Assembly (NCBI RefSeq): GCF_006175985.1
Contig: NZ_SRSH01000007.1
Span: 62,001 to 126,000, forward strand
Length of the DNA: 64,000 nucleotides
Source: Methylotetracoccus oryzae
Lineage (GTDB): Bacteria; Pseudomonadota; Gammaproteobacteria; Methylococcales; Methylococcaceae
Reading direction: 5' to 3'
The translations under genes and the position numbers were made by a program. How positions within the stretch are numbered: the stretch's first letter is position 1; every line of letters begins with the position of its first letter. The notes under the pieces are model-generated. The model had not been told where the DNA came from and did not search any database. It saw only the letters and a program-made list of their open reading frames with translations. Positions 38,218 through 52,633 of this stretch are shown piece by piece.

Positions 38218-38416
38218 GCGGTGCTATCCGGGGGAGGGTTCCAGGGCGACCGACACGTGTCGGTCAAGGTTTCGTTGGTTCGAGGCTGGTGTCGCCTTCT
38301 CGGCTTCGGCCCGCGCGGTTCGCCGCCGTCACTCCGGGTCGCCATTGCCATGCGCACGCACGCTCCCATCGGGGCAAGCGCCTCTCGCGGCGTGAATTGT
38401 ATACCCGTAGATCGGC

Positions 38417-38450
38417 ATCATATAGGCCAAGTGTTACAGAAACATGTCGA
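38417..38450 (-). promoter_or_regulatory. Pho-box-like site with -10 element before pstC
   Basis: Read on the minus strand, TCGACAT, GTTT, CTGTAAC gives two 7-base repeats with the required 4-base spacer (4 and 5 of 7 matches to CTGTCAT). Ten bases further lies TATGAT, a near-consensus -10. This spacing is that of PhoB-activated promoters, in which the Pho box replaces the -35. Confidence 0.5.
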
Positions 38451-38474
38451 CGGCGCGCCCGTGTTCTGTGCCCT

Positions 38475-39428
38475 CTAGCGGCACAAGGCCTTGGCCAGCG
38501 CGACCCGCTCCCCAAGCGCCTCGGGCACGGCACGCAGTCCTTCGACGGTCCGCAGACGTTTCAAGAGGCCGGTGCGGTTCGCCAATTGAATCGCCAGTCC
38601 GGGGCGCGCATTCATTTCCAGCATCAATGGGCCTAGTTCGCCGTCCAGCACGATATCCACTCCGAGATAACCCAAACCGACCAGATCGTGGCAGCGCGCC
38701 GTGAGGGCGAGGATATCCTCCCAGTGAGGAATCTGCACACCCTCGATCTCACCGCCCGTGTCGGGATGCTCGCCGACCAGACTGTCATGCCACACGCCGG
38801 AGAAGGTCCGCCCTGTTGCCAGGTCGATCCCAACGCCAATCGCGCCCTGGTGGAGGTTGGCTTTGCCATCCGAGGCGCGAGTCGGAAGCCGCAACATGGC
38901 CATGACCGGGATCCCACGAAATACGATGGTCCTGATGTCCGGAACGCCGAGATAGCTGATATCGGTAAAGATCGGGTCGAACTTCACGCGATATTCGATC
39001 AGCGCGCAGTCGGGCATGCCACCCAGGCTATACATGCCACTCAGGATATTCGAAATGTGGTGTCCGAGTTCCTCCTCGGATGCGACTGAGCCGCTGGCGC
39101 GCCGATATGCATCGTTGACTCGCCCCGTGATCACCAGAACACCCTCTCCGCCGCTGCCATGCGCCGGTTTCACGACGAAATCATCGTGCGGGGACAACTG
39201 CAAGCGCAGTTCTTCGATCTGGTGTTCGATTTCCACGACCCCGTACAGATCCGGTACCGGGATGCCGGCTGCGAGTGCGATGGCTTTGGTCTTCTGCTTG
39301 TCGTCGACCAGCGGGAAATTGGGCCGCGGATTGTAGCGCAGAATGAAATCACCGTTCCGCTCGTTCATGCCCATGATGCCGTGCGCGCGCAAACGTCGCC
39401 AAGGCAACCATTCCCAGGCGCCGCTCAT
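38475..39428 (-). CDS. RimK-like ATP-grasp ligase (alpha-L-glutamate ligase-like)
   Basis: A 317-residue protein with an ATP-grasp fold. The ATP-binding lysine segment is DDFVVKPAHGSGGEGVLVI and the Mg-binding segment is PLMLEMNARPGLAIQLANR. The family forms amide or peptide bonds with glutamate-like carboxylates, as RimK does on ribosomal protein S6. The start overlaps the stop of the 7TM gene as ATGA. The neighbours, the 7TM/transglutaminase protein and a retropepsin, form the known three-gene arrangement of unknown function. The ligase fold is clear; the acceptor is unknown. Confidence 0.88.
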   Translation of the reverse strand: MSGAWEWLPWRRLRAHGIMGMNERNGDFILRYNPRPNFPLVDDKQKTKAIALAAGIPVPDLYGVVEIEHQIEELRLQLSPHDDFVVKPAHGSGGEGVLVITGRVNDAYRRASGSVASEEELGHHISNILSGMYSLGGMPDCALIEYRVKFDPIFTDISYLGVPDIRTIVFRGIPVMAMLRLPTRASDGKANLHQGAIGVGIDLATGRTFSGVWHDSLVGEHPDTGGEIEGVQIPHWEDILALTARCHDLVGLGYLGVDIVLDGELGPLMLEMNARPGLAIQLANRTGLLKRLRTVEGLRAVPEALGERVALAKALCR

Positions 39429-40963
39429 GCTCCCGGGCGCGAAAACAGCACGGCGCGGAAGCGCCAGAGTTCCAACAGTCGGTAGCCGGTATAGCGGCCA
39501 ATCAGCAGTGTTGCCGCCAGCACGATCAGCAGGAGTTCCGGAAACACGAACACGAGATGCCCGAGGTAGACGCTGCTCATCGACAGATAACCGAGTGCGG
39601 CTACGGAGAGGCTCCCGAAACCCTGCCGAAAGGCCGCCGCCGGGCCAAGCTCCTCCCAGACCAGGGACATGCGCTCGATGGTCATCGCAAGAATGACCAT
39701 GGGGAACAAGGCCACGGACAGGCCGCGATCGATCCCCAGCTTATGGCTGACCAGCCCGACGGCAAGCATCAACATGACGACGATGATCAGCACGGCAGCG
39801 AGGCGGGGCACCAGAAGCAATTTCAAATACTCGAGGTAGAACCGGATCACCAGACCAAGCGCAATCAATGTCGTGAAGAGGATCAAACCCCAAAGCAGTT
39901 CGGTTTCGCGAAAGGCCAGTGCAATCAGGATCGGCATGAAGGTACCGAAGGTCTGCACACCCACGATGTTGCGCAGAATCACGATCAGCAACGCACCAAT
40001 CGGGACCAGCAGCAGCACGCGATAAACGTTCTGGGTCTGCACCGGAAGACTGAACAGCGAGAACTCCATCAGCCTTGAACCCATCTGGCGGGCTCGCTCC
40101 TCGGCGACGAGCGTCATTTCCTGCGTCTGCTGGCTGATCGAGTACTCGACCTTGCCGTGTTTGCCTCCCTGAAGGTCGAGCAGTTCCGCATCGCCCATCA
40201 ACCAGACGACAGCGGTCTCGGGCAACCCTTGGTCACCGGTCTCCGGGTCGAAAGGCAACCAGGTCTGTCCGTCGTGAATTTCTATCCAGGGAATCAGGGA
40301 GCCGTGGCTGACCCCGTCTTTCAGCAGCAGCACACGCATCAGGCGTGCGGGGATCTGCGCCACGGCAAGGACATCGACCAGACGCCGCGCCCAATCCTCG
40401 TCGCTCTGGATGTCCTGATGCAGCAGCATGACGTTGCTGTCCTGCGAGGACACATGCAGGCGCGTAACCAGTTGCTTGGCGAAGGTGGTGGCATCGGCCG
40501 ACTTACGCTGAACTTCGGCCAGGATCGCCCTTACCGCAGAGTGGATCGGCTCGGGAAAATCCGCGGACTCGGTAACGGGCGGCGGCGGCGCCGGCAAGGA
40601 TTCGTGGGCGGGATCGCGCGCCAGTTGAATGCGGTAATAGAGAACCTGCCAGCCCCTCATTTTCCGGACCGCCCACTGCGCGAAGCGGTTGAGGCCATCG
40701 TCCTCGGTGGTCAACCCGTAGTTGCTGGCAACAAAGCTCTCATGGACCACCGTATAGCCATCCGGCGCTCTCGGAATCCCGAGACGCACCTTGACCGGCG
40801 TGTCGTGGCGGGCCTTGAACTCGACGCGCGCTTCGACGGTCCAGACTTCCGCATGCTGCGTGGGAAAGAGCGGCAAGCCCAGCCGCGTGACCTTGTAGTA
40901 ACACAGGCCGGCGCCGACCAGAACCAGCACCAGTGCCAGTAGTTTGACGTGGAGATTGCGCAC
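39425..40963 (-). CDS. Membrane protein: transglutaminase-like domain fused to seven transmembrane helices
   Basis: A 512-residue inner-membrane protein. One N-terminal membrane segment (residues 5-25) precedes a periplasmic part to about residue 300, of the transglutaminase-like fold (AEVQRKSADATTFAKQLV through WIEIHDGQTWLPFDP). That fold is usually described as inactive because the catalytic Cys is missing; here the Cys position is occupied by polar residues, which fits. Seven closely spaced helices follow from about residue 315 to the end. It overlaps the ATP-grasp ligase gene (ATGA). It may present or sense a peptide at the membrane. Confidence 0.82.
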   Translation of the reverse strand: MRNLHVKLLALVLVLVGAGLCYYKVTRLGLPLFPTQHAEVWTVEARVEFKARHDTPVKVRLGIPRAPDGYTVVHESFVASNYGLTTEDDGLNRFAQWAVRKMRGWQVLYYRIQLARDPAHESLPAPPPPVTESADFPEPIHSAVRAILAEVQRKSADATTFAKQLVTRLHVSSQDSNVMLLHQDIQSDEDWARRLVDVLAVAQIPARLMRVLLLKDGVSHGSLIPWIEIHDGQTWLPFDPETGDQGLPETAVVWLMGDAELLDLQGGKHGKVEYSISQQTQEMTLVAEERARQMGSRLMEFSLFSLPVQTQNVYRVLLLVPIGALLIVILRNIVGVQTFGTFMPILIALAFRETELLWGLILFTTLIALGLVIRFYLEYLKLLLVPRLAAVLIIVVMLMLAVGLVSHKLGIDRGLSVALFPMVILAMTIERMSLVWEELGPAAAFRQGFGSLSVAALGYLSMSSVYLGHLVFVFPELLLIVLAATLLIGRYTGYRLLELWRFRAVLFSRPGA

Positions 40964-41013
40964 GCTGCTCTCGCTAGCCTCGGGCCCGCCGGGCGAGCGT
41001 CATGTTGCCGTGC

Positions 41014-41598
41014 TTACTCGGCGTCCGGCCTTCGGCACGGGTCGGTATCCGCCTTAAACAGGAAGGTGCTGCCGGCGTCGACCAAGGCGTTATCCTTCAG
41101 AAAACTGCGACCGAGAAGTACGGGGTAAGTGAAATTGCTCCGGTCGACCAGCGTGAATTCCGTTTCGTACTCCCTGCCGTTCTTGCACAACGTCATCTTG
41201 ACGACTTCGCGCTGCGAAGAGCCCTTGCCGTGCTGCTTGATGTTGGCCATGCGGATGACCGGGCGCTCCACCGCCAATTTCTTGTGGTCGTCACCCCGGC
41301 CGAGTGCGAATCGCACCCACTTCTCTCCATTTCTAGAGAAGCGCTCGATGCGCTCGGCGTGGAGCGACGAGGTGTTGGCACCGGTATCGAGCTTCGCGGT
41401 CATCCGTACGTTCCACGGCCGGAAGAATACGGATTCGAGCCACCCCATAACCGCACGCTCTCGCGGCTGATCGCGATCGCGCACCGGCTCCGCCGTAGGC
41501 TTCGCCGCGGCCGTACCGCTAGCGGCAAGTCCCCATAACATGAGGAGCACCGCGCCGCTCGCAGCGCGCCGCCGCGGTGCAACGCACGATCTGATCAT
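41014..41598 (-). CDS. Periplasmic retropepsin-like aspartic protease (RimB/ATP-dependent zinc protease family)
   Basis: A 194-residue protein with a signal peptide (residues 1 to about 32, ending AAAKP). The active-site motif is KLDTGANTSSLHA with Asp in D-T-G. The core FLLVDRSNFTYPVLLGRSFL segment (in part TYPVLLGRSFLKDN) is typical of this family, which is often misnamed ATP-dependent zinc protease. GAGGTG stands before the ATG. It sits 50 bases upstream of the 7TM gene, so the three genes probably form one operon with a ligase and a matching protease on opposite sides of the membrane. Confidence 0.86.
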   Translation of the reverse strand: MIRSCVAPRRRAASGAVLLMLWGLAASGTAAAKPTAEPVRDRDQPRERAVMGWLESVFFRPWNVRMTAKLDTGANTSSLHAERIERFSRNGEKWVRFALGRGDDHKKLAVERPVIRMANIKQHGKGSSQREVVKMTLCKNGREYETEFTLVDRSNFTYPVLLGRSFLKDNALVDAGSTFLFKADTDPCRRPDAE

Positions 41599-41697
41599 GT
41601 CACCTCGAATCCTTCGGGTATCTGTCGACAGGGCCGACGTTCGGGACGTGCCTGAGCGGAGAGTTGCCCCGCCCGTCGCGTCGGGCCGTTTCTAGAT

Positions 41698-42315
41698 TCA
41701 GTCCTGAATGACCAGAAGGCCTCGGCGCTGGCTCGCATAGAACGCGGACAGATCCCGAATCTGCTCCGGAGAAAGCTGTCCCGCGATGCTGTTCATGATG
41801 GCGTGCTTACGTTCACCCGACTTGTAGGCTTCGAGCACGTGAGTCAGGTAGCCCTGGTATTGCCCGGCCAGTCGCGGAAAACCCGCCTTCGGATCGCTGT
41901 TGCCATCTTCGCCATGGCAACCCGCACACTCGGCTGCTTTCGCTTTCCCCGCGGCCACATCGCCATTGATGGGTAAGTCCACGGTGATCGAGCGGAAACC
42001 GGCAACGTAAGCCGCGACGTCCTGCATATCCGCGTCCGAAAGGCTCACCGCATTGCCCTGCATACTCCCGTGTTGGCGCTCACCGGAGCGGTAAGCCTTC
42101 AACGCGCTGACGACATAATCGGCGTACTGCCCACCAATTCGGGGCACCGGATACGAAGGATAGCTATTGGAATAACTGCTGATGCCGTGGCAACCAACGC
42201 AGGTATAGAACTTGGTCTTGCCCGCTTCGCGATCACCCTCTGCCTGGCTGGGCGCCGCCGACAGCGCGGCACCGAGTGCGGTTACCAACAAGGTCCAGTG
42301 GACGTTTTGTTTCAT
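41698..42315 (-). CDS. Cytochrome c4 (di-heme, periplasmic)
   Basis: A 205-residue electron carrier with two class I cytochrome c domains. The heme-binding motifs are CVGCH and CAGCH, with methionine axial-ligand regions in each half (MQGNAVSLSD and MNSIAGQLS). A signal peptide covers about residues 1-20 (ends SQAEG). I chose the ATG at 42315 because it starts the signal peptide; the frame extends 29 codons further. It is the usual donor to terminal oxidases in Gammaproteobacteria. Confidence 0.9.
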   Translation of the reverse strand: MKQNVHWTLLVTALGAALSAAPSQAEGDREAGKTKFYTCVGCHGISSYSNSYPSYPVPRIGGQYADYVVSALKAYRSGERQHGSMQGNAVSLSDADMQDVAAYVAGFRSITVDLPINGDVAAGKAKAAECAGCHGEDGNSDPKAGFPRLAGQYQGYLTHVLEAYKSGERKHAIMNSIAGQLSPEQIRDLSAFYASQRRGLLVIQD

Positions 42316-42555
42316 GTCAAAGTAGCTCCAAAGGATAAATCTCTCGCCGACAAGGTGCGGGTCGGGCAACGGGCAAGCCGTGCAAATCACAGGACCGAGC
42401 AAGACCGCGACAGCGCCGGCATAGTTTAGCGGGGGGCGTGCGTTTCACAACCACACTGGCAGGAACCAGCGCGTCACCATACGGCGCGCAACAGTCACGG
42501 ATTCGCTCCGGATGCGCCGGGCGCCCAAGAAGATAGCTCTGGCCGGCGACCGCCA

Positions 42556-42586
42556 CCCCTGCTGCGGCCTTCGGTCGCAGCAGGGG
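42556..42586 (-). terminator. Strong hairpin downstream of rpoC
   Basis: A perfect 11-base stem (CCCCTGCTGCG / CGCAGCAGGGG) with a 9-base loop lies 26 bases after the rpoC stop. There is no T-tract on the minus strand, so it may act with Rho or be a processing/stability hairpin. It is the only candidate end for the operon. Confidence 0.5.
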
Positions 42587-42611
42587 CGGTTCCGGGTTGC
42601 GGGAGGTCGCT

Positions 42612-46976
<4,365 letters not shown>

Positions 46977-47207
46977 GTACGTTATCTCCCCGTTACCGAG
47001 CCTCGGCGGGATACTGCCCGACCGGCTTCGCAGGCCACTGCAGACACCCGCTGAACACCGACTCTGGACACACTCCCGGTACGACCCGGTCAAGAACCTT
47101 GCGAATCTGGGACAGACACGCAGTCACCATCGGCTGTACCTCCGGCTGCTTGGTCTGCCCGCCTTCTCCCCGAACGAAACACCCCGCAAACCGCGGGGCG
47201 CGGCACC

Positions 47208-50200
47208 TTAATCCTGCTCCAGTTCGATGTTGATGCCGAGCGACCGAATCTCCTTGATCAACACGTTAAACGACTCGGGCATCGCCGCTTCCATGCGGTG
47301 ATCGCCATCGACGACATTCTTGTACATCTTGGTGCGACCGGTCACATCGTCGGACTTCACGGTCAGCATTTCCTGCAACGTATAGGCAGCGCCATAGGCT
47401 TCGAGCGCCCAGACCTCCATTTCCCCGAAACGCTGTCCGCCAAACTGGGCCTTGCCCCCGAGCGGCTGCTGGGTCACGAGACTGTAAGGCCCGGTCGAAC
47501 GCGCATGCATCTTGTCGTCGACCAGATGGTTCAACTTCAGCATGTACATGTAGCCCACGGTGACATCGCGATCGAACATCTCGCCGGTCCGGCCGTCGTA
47601 GAGCTTGGTCTGACCGCTGGCGGGGAGTCCCGCCAACCGCAACATGCTCTTGATGTCGTCCTCGCAGGCCCCGTCGAATACCGGCGTGGCCATCGGTACA
47701 CCGCCGCGAAGATGCCCCGCCAACTCCAGAATCTCGGCGTCGGACAGCTCGTCCAAGCGCTCCGTACGCCCGGTCCGGTTGTAGACCTCATCCAGAAACT
47801 CCCGGAGTTCCTGCATGCGGGCCTTCGCATCCAGCATCTCGCCAAGCTTGAGGCCGAGACCCTTGGCAGCCCAACCGAGATGGGTTTCGAGCACCTGCCC
47901 GACGTTCATACGCGACGGTACGCCCAGAGGATTCAACACGATGTCGACCGGAGTTCCGTCGGCAAGATGCGGCATGTCCTCGACGGGGACGATCTGCGAG
48001 ATCACACCCTTGTTACCATGCCGTCCCGCCATCTTGTCGCCCGGCTGGACGCGCCGCTTCACCGCGAGGTAGACCTTCACCATCTTCAGGACACCGGGGG
48101 CGAGGTCATCGCCCATCGTGATCTTGCGGCGCTTCTCCTCGAGTCGCGTGTTCATCTCCTCGCGCTGCAGGGCGATCTGCTCCGCAATCGCCTCCAGTTG
48201 CAGGTTGGCATCCTCGTCCTGAAGCCGGATCTCCAACCACTGGGCGGGCTTCACCCCGTCAAGGTACTCGGCGGTAATCGTGGTGCCACGCTTCAAGCCG
48301 CCGGGTCCGGCATCGGCGACCTTGCCGACCAGCATCGCTTCGACGCGCTGATAGAAGTCCTTCTCGATGATCCGCAACTGGTCGTGCAGGTCCTTCTTGG
48401 CGCGCTCGATTTCCGCTTCTTCGATCTGCCGGGCGCGCTCGTCCTTTTTCACGCCGTCACGGGTAAAGACCTGAACGTCGATTACCGTACCATCCATACC
48501 CGACGGCACGCGCAACGAGGTGTCCTTCACGTCGGAAGCTTTTTCGCCGAAGATGGCGCGGAGCAGCTTCTCCTCCGGGGTGAGCTGCGTCTCGCCCTTG
48601 GGCGTCACCTTGCCGACCAGGATGTCACCGGCCTTGACCTCGGCACCGATGTAGACGATGCCGGATTCGTCGAGTTTCGCCAGTGCCGCCTCGCCAACGT
48701 TCGGGATGTCGGAGGTGATTTCCTCCGGCCCGAGCTTGGTATCGCGTGCGACGCAGGTCCGCTCTTCGATGTGAATCGTCGTGAAACGGTCGTCTTTCAC
48801 GACCCGCTCCGAAATCAGGATCGAATCCTCGAAGTTGTAGCCGTTCCAGGGCATGAACGCGACCAGGAGGTTCTGGCCGAGGGCCAGTTCACCCATGTCG
48901 GTTGACGGGCCGTCGGCGAGGATGTCCCCGCGCGCCACAGTGTCACCGGTCCGCACCAGAGGTCGCTGGTTGATGCAGGTGTTCTGGTTCGAACGCGTAT
49001 GCTTGGTCAGGTTGTAAATATCGACGCCTGGGATACCCGCTTCGGTTTCGTCGTCGTTGACTCGGACGACGATTCGCCCCGCGTCCACGAACTCGATCAA
49101 ACCACCACGCCGCGCGATTACGGTCACGCCGGAGTCCTTCGCGACAATGCGTTCCATACCGGTGCCGACCAGGGGCTTCTCCGAACGCAGCGTCGGCACG
49201 GCTTGACGCTGCATGTTCGAACCCATGAGCGCCCGGTTGGCGTCGTCATGCTCAAGGAAGGGAATCAGCGACGCAGCCACTGACACGATCTGCTTGGACG
49301 AGACGTCCATGTAGTTGATCATGTCGCGCGAGGCCAGGCTGAACTCGTCCTTGTGCCGGCAGGATACCAACTCATCCTTCAGGCGTCCCTGCTCGTCCAG
49401 CGCCACACTGGCCTGAGCGATGTAGTACTGGCCTTCCTCAATCGCCGAAAGGTATTCGATCTCGTCCGTGACGACGCCATCGATGACCTTCCGATAGGGT
49501 GTCTCGAGGAAACCGTATTCGTTCGTCCGGGCGTAGACCGCCAGCGAGTTGATCAGACCGATATTCGGACCTTCCGGCGTTTCGATCGGGCACACGCGAC
49601 CGTAGTGCGTGGTGTGCACGTCGCGGACCTCGAACCCGGCACGCTCACGCGCCAGACCGCCCGGGCCGAGGGCGGACACGCGGCGTTTGTGGGTGACTTC
49701 CGACAACGGGTTGTTCTGGTCCATGAACTGCGAAAGCTGGCTGGACCCGAAGAACTCCTTGATCGACGCGGCAACGGGCTTGGCGTTGATGATTTCCTGC
49801 GGCACCAGGCTGTCCACGTCCGGCAGAGAGAGACGCTCCTTCACCGCGCGTTCGACCCGAACCAAGCCGAGACGGAACTGATTTTCGACCATCTCCCCTA
49901 CGGAGCGCACGCGGCGGTTGCCGAGATGATCGATGTCATCAACCGTGCCGCTGCCATTGCGGATGGCGATCAGTTGCCGCAATACGTCGATGATGTCCTC
50001 GTTGCTCAGGACCCCCGGCCCCTGGACCTCCTTGCGGCCCAATCGGCGGTTGAACTTCATGCGCCCGACCGGCGACAGGTCATAGCGATCGGCCGAGAAG
50101 AAAAGATTCTCGAACAGCGACTGCGCGGCATCCTTGGTCGGTGGTTCGCCGGGACGCATCATCCGGTAGATCTCGACCAGGGCGTCGAGCTTGCTCTCCG

Positions 50201-51284
50201 TGACATCGATCCGCATCGTGTTCGACATGTACGGACCGCGGTCCAGGTCATTCACGAACAGGGTCTCGATAACCTTGACGCCGGCGGCCATGATGCGGCC
50301 GATGACCTCGTCGGTCAGCTCTTGGTTGACCCGCGCGATCAACTCCCCGGTGCTTTCGTCAACGACGTTATGGGCGAGGATGCGACCCACCAGGTAATCG
50401 CGGGGCACCTCGAGCTGCTTCAAACCCGACTTCTCAAGCAAGCGAATGTGCCGTGCCGTGATGCGATGGGCCGTCTCGACCAGCAGCTCGCCGTTCAAAT
50501 GGATGTCGAAGCTCGCGATTTCACCGCGAAAACGCTCCGGGATGAGGTCCCATAGGATACCCCGGTCGGTGAACTCGAAACGGTTCAGGTCGAAAAAGCG
50601 CCCGATGATCTCTTCGTTTTCCAAACCGAGCGCGCGCAACAGTACGGTGGCGGGCAGCTTGCGCCGCCGATCGATCCGCACGAACACGCAATCCTTGTGG
50701 TCGAACTCGAAGTCCAGCCAGGAACCACGGTAGGGAATGACGCGCGCGTTGAAAAGCAGCTTGCCCGAGGAATGTGTCTTGCCGCGGTCGTGATCGAAAA
50801 AGACGCCTGGGGAGCGATGGAGCTGCGACACGATGACCCGCTCCGTGCCATTGATGACGAAGGTACCCGTGTCGGTCATCAATGGGATTTCACCCATGTA
50901 GATTTCCTGCTCCTTGATGTCCTTGACCACCTTCGCATTGGCGGGCGCTTCGCGGTCGTAGATCACGAGCCGGACCAGCACGCGGAGCGGGGCTGCGTAG
51001 GTCGCTCCCCGTTGCTGGCACTCCTTGACGTCAAACGTGGAATCCCCGAGGCGATAGCTCACGTATTCGAGCATCGCGTGCCCGGAGTGGCTGGCGATGG
51101 GGAAGATCGATTTCAGGGCCGCGTGCAGCCCCTCGTCCAGGCGTTCCCGATGCGCGGTATCGCTCTGCAGAAAACGTTTGTACGAATCCACCTGCGTCGC
51201 CAAGAGATACGGCACATCGAGTACGTCCCGGCGCTGTCCGAAACTCTTGCGTACGCGTTTCTTTTCGGTGAAGGAGTAAGCCAT
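47208..51284 (-). CDS. rpoB: DNA-directed RNA polymerase beta subunit
   Basis: A 1,358-residue subunit. The rifampicin-binding cluster [20 protein letters not shown] has the sensitive-type Asp, His and Ser residues at their usual places (the Ser lies in the following SALGPGGL). The C-terminal region [30 protein letters not shown] is intact. The ATG at 51284 begins [18 protein letters not shown]. It is preceded by the attenuator at 51407 and follows rplL. Confidence 0.98.
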   Translation of the reverse strand: MAYSFTEKKRVRKSFGQRRDVLDVPYLLATQVDSYKRFLQSDTAHRERLDEGLHAALKSIFPIASHSGHAMLEYVSYRLGDSTFDVKECQQRGATYAAPLRVLVRLVIYDREAPANAKVVKDIKEQEIYMGEIPLMTDTGTFVINGTERVIVSQLHRSPGVFFDHDRGKTHSSGKLLFNARVIPYRGSWLDFEFDHKDCVFVRIDRRRKLPATVLLRALGLENEEIIGRFFDLNRFEFTDRGILWDLIPERFRGEIASFDIHLNGELLVETAHRITARHIRLLEKSGLKQLEVPRDYLVGRILAHNVVDESTGELIARVNQELTDEVIGRIMAAGVKVIETLFVNDLDRGPYMSNTMRIDVTESKLDALVEIYRMMRPGEPPTKDAAQSLFENLFFSADRYDLSPVGRMKFNRRLGRKEVQGPGVLSNEDIIDVLRQLIAIRNGSGTVDDIDHLGNRRVRSVGEMVENQFRLGLVRVERAVKERLSLPDVDSLVPQEIINAKPVAASIKEFFGSSQLSQFMDQNNPLSEVTHKRRVSALGPGGLARERAGFEVRDVHTTHYGRVCPIETPEGPNIGLINSLAVYARTNEYGFLETPYRKVIDGVVTDEIEYLSAIEEGQYYIAQASVALDEQGRLKDELVSCRHKDEFSLASRDMINYMDVSSKQIVSVAASLIPFLEHDDANRALMGSNMQRQAVPTLRSEKPLVGTGMERIVAKDSGVTVIARRGGLIEFVDAGRIVVRVNDDETEAGIPGVDIYNLTKHTRSNQNTCINQRPLVRTGDTVARGDILADGPSTDMGELALGQNLLVAFMPWNGYNFEDSILISERVVKDDRFTTIHIEERTCVARDTKLGPEEITSDIPNVGEAALAKLDESGIVYIGAEVKAGDILVGKVTPKGETQLTPEEKLLRAIFGEKASDVKDTSLRVPSGMDGTVIDVQVFTRDGVKKDERARQIEEAEIERAKKDLHDQLRIIEKDFYQRVEAMLVGKVADAGPGGLKRGTTITAEYLDGVKPAQWLEIRLQDEDANLQLEAIAEQIALQREEMNTRLEEKRRKITMGDDLAPGVLKMVKVYLAVKRRVQPGDKMAGRHGNKGVISQIVPVEDMPHLADGTPVDIVLNPLGVPSRMNVGQVLETHLGWAAKGLGLKLGEMLDAKARMQELREFLDEVYNRTGRTERLDELSDAEILELAGHLRGGVPMATPVFDGACEDDIKSMLRLAGLPASGQTKLYDGRTGEMFDRDVTVGYMYMLKLNHLVDDKMHARSTGPYSLVTQQPLGGKAQFGGQRFGEMEVWALEAYGAAYTLQEMLTVKSDDVTGRTKMYKNVVDGDHRMEAAMPESFNVLIKEIRSLGINIELEQD

Positions 51285-51406
51285 AGTGATTCCCAAGCTG
51301 ACTTGCTGCTCAATGCTGGTTATGCTGTAGGCATCGCTCGGGGAGATTGAGCACGGCCCCGAACCACCGCGGCGGCGCTCGGCGCCGACGCATCGTTAGC
51401 AACACC

Positions 51407-51435
51407 AAAAGGCCGGCGACGCGAGGTCGCCAGCC
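51407..51435 (-). terminator. Attenuator hairpin between rplL and rpoB
   Basis: On the minus strand GGCTGGCGAC / GTCGCCGGCC form a 10-base stem (one G-T pair) with a CTCGC loop, followed by TTTT. It sits 35 bases after the rplL stop and 123 bases before rpoB. An attenuator in this exact place lowers rpoBC expression relative to ribosomal proteins in E. coli. Confidence 0.75.
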
Positions 51436-51469
51436 TTGGCTCAAAAACTGCCGACAGTGGAGTCGACAA

Positions 51470-51850
51470 TTATTTGATGTCTACCGAAGCTCCGGCCTCT
51501 TCCAGCTGCTTCTTGATGTCGTCCGCCTCTGCCTTCGGCACGGCTTCCTTGACCGTCGAGGGCGCTCCTTCGACCAAGTCCTTCGCTTCCTTGAGGCCCA
51601 GCCCCGTGATCGCGCGAACGACCTTGATCACGTTGACCTTATTGGCGCCGAAGCTCGTCATCACGACGTCGAACTCCGTCTGCTCCTCTGCGGCCGCAGC
51701 AGCCGGACCGGCGGCTGCCATCGGCACCGCTGCGACAGCCGCTGCGGCGGAGACGCCGAACTTTTCTTCCATGGCGGAAATCAGGTCGACGACCTCGAGG
51801 ACCGTCATATTCCCAATGGTTTCCAAAATGTCTTCTTTAGATACAGCCAT
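51470..51850 (-). CDS. rplL: 50S ribosomal protein L7/L12
   Basis: A 126-residue stalk protein. It has an N-terminal dimerisation domain ([24 protein letters not shown]), an Ala-rich hinge at about residues 35-58, and a globular C-terminal domain [34 protein letters not shown] that contacts elongation factors. GGAGTG precedes the ATG; the frame is open four codons further. It follows rplJ by 43 bases. Confidence 0.97.
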   Translation of the reverse strand: MAVSKEDILETIGNMTVLEVVDLISAMEEKFGVSAAAAVAAVPMAAAGPAAAAAEEQTEFDVVMTSFGANKVNVIKVVRAITGLGLKEAKDLVEGAPSTVKEAVPKAEADDIKKQLEEAGASVDIK

Positions 51851-51893
51851 TTCGCACTCCAACGAAAAATCGATTCACCAGTAGCCCAGGGAC

Positions 51894-52421
51894 TTAGGCA
51901 GCCTGCTTTTGGTCCCGTACGGCCGCTACGGTCCGCACCAGCTTGGCATGAGGTTCCTGCAGCGTACGAGCCAACTTCTCGATCGGCGCCTTCATCACGC
52001 CCAGCAGCATGCTGAGGGCTTGATCCCGCGTCGGCAATTTCGAAAGTCTCTCGAGCTCAGACGCCCCGTACTGCTTACCGCCCACCGCCACCAATTTCAC
52101 GGACAACTTGTCGTGAGTCTTGGCAAAGTCGCTGAACAAACGCGCCGCCGAACCCGGGTCCTCAAGCGAGAACGCGAGAATGAGCGGACCGATCAGACTT
52201 TCCTGCATACAGGCGAAGTCGGTCCCTTCCACGGCTTTACGCGCCAGGGTGTTCTTTACGACCCTCAGGTACACTCCCGATTCCCGCGCGGTCTTGCGCA
52301 AGGTCGTGAGGTCCGAAACGGTCAGACCGCGATACTCTGCGGCCACAGCGGAATGGGCTTTTGCGGCGATAGCGGCGACTTCAGTGACGACAGCTTTCTT
52401 GTCATCCAGTCTCAGTGCCAC
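51894..52421 (-). CDS. rplJ: 50S ribosomal protein L10
   Basis: A 175-residue base of the L7/L12 stalk. N-terminal sequence ALRLDDKKAVVTEVAAIAAKAHSAVAAEYRGLTVSDLT is typical. The start is GTG with a consensus AGGAGGT upstream. A leader of about 210 bases with an internal hairpin precedes it, where L10-L7/L12 autoregulation usually acts. Confidence 0.97.
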   Translation of the reverse strand: MALRLDDKKAVVTEVAAIAAKAHSAVAAEYRGLTVSDLTTLRKTARESGVYLRVVKNTLARKAVEGTDFACMQESLIGPLILAFSLEDPGSAARLFSDFAKTHDKLSVKLVAVGGKQYGASELERLSKLPTRDQALSMLLGVMKAPIEKLARTLQEPHAKLVRTVAAVRDQKQAA

Positions 52422-52633
52422 GTGCTACCTCCTAGATAAACCGAGCAACTCTATGAGTCGCTCAGAGCCTCAAAAAGCACCCCCTTTCCAGGGGGTGCGC
52501 TCTCAAAAACGGTTTCCGCGGCCGAAATGGCTTCAGTTACCGTCTGCGCAGGCAGATCATTAAGCAGCCATGCTGCACCTGCGGTCTTTGACGGCTACCG
52601 GGCTCACCCGGCAACCCAAAGTCTGCTATTGAT
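52422..52633 (-). promoter_or_regulatory. rplJ (L10) leader region
   Basis: Non-coding stretch of 212 bases between rplA and rplJ on the minus strand, the position of the L10 leader that binds the L10-L7/L12 complex and represses translation. I infer the leader from position and structured sequence; I did not fold it in detail. Confidence 0.55.
52472..52498 (-). terminator. Terminator-like hairpin in the rplJ leader
   Basis: GCACCCCC / GGGGGTGC with a TGGAAA loop, followed on the minus strand by TTTTTG. It ends about 50 bases before the rplJ start. It could be an intrinsic attenuator before rplJL-rpoBC or a structural part of the L10 leader. Confidence 0.7.

Noticed and set aside
47182-47198. 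6-base hairpin between rpoB and rpoC as a terminator
   Set aside because: Short stem and only a broken T-run; rpoB and rpoC are normally co-transcribed.
47298-48905. 535-codon plus-strand frame
   Set aside because: Antisense to rpoB; no family match and no independent signals.
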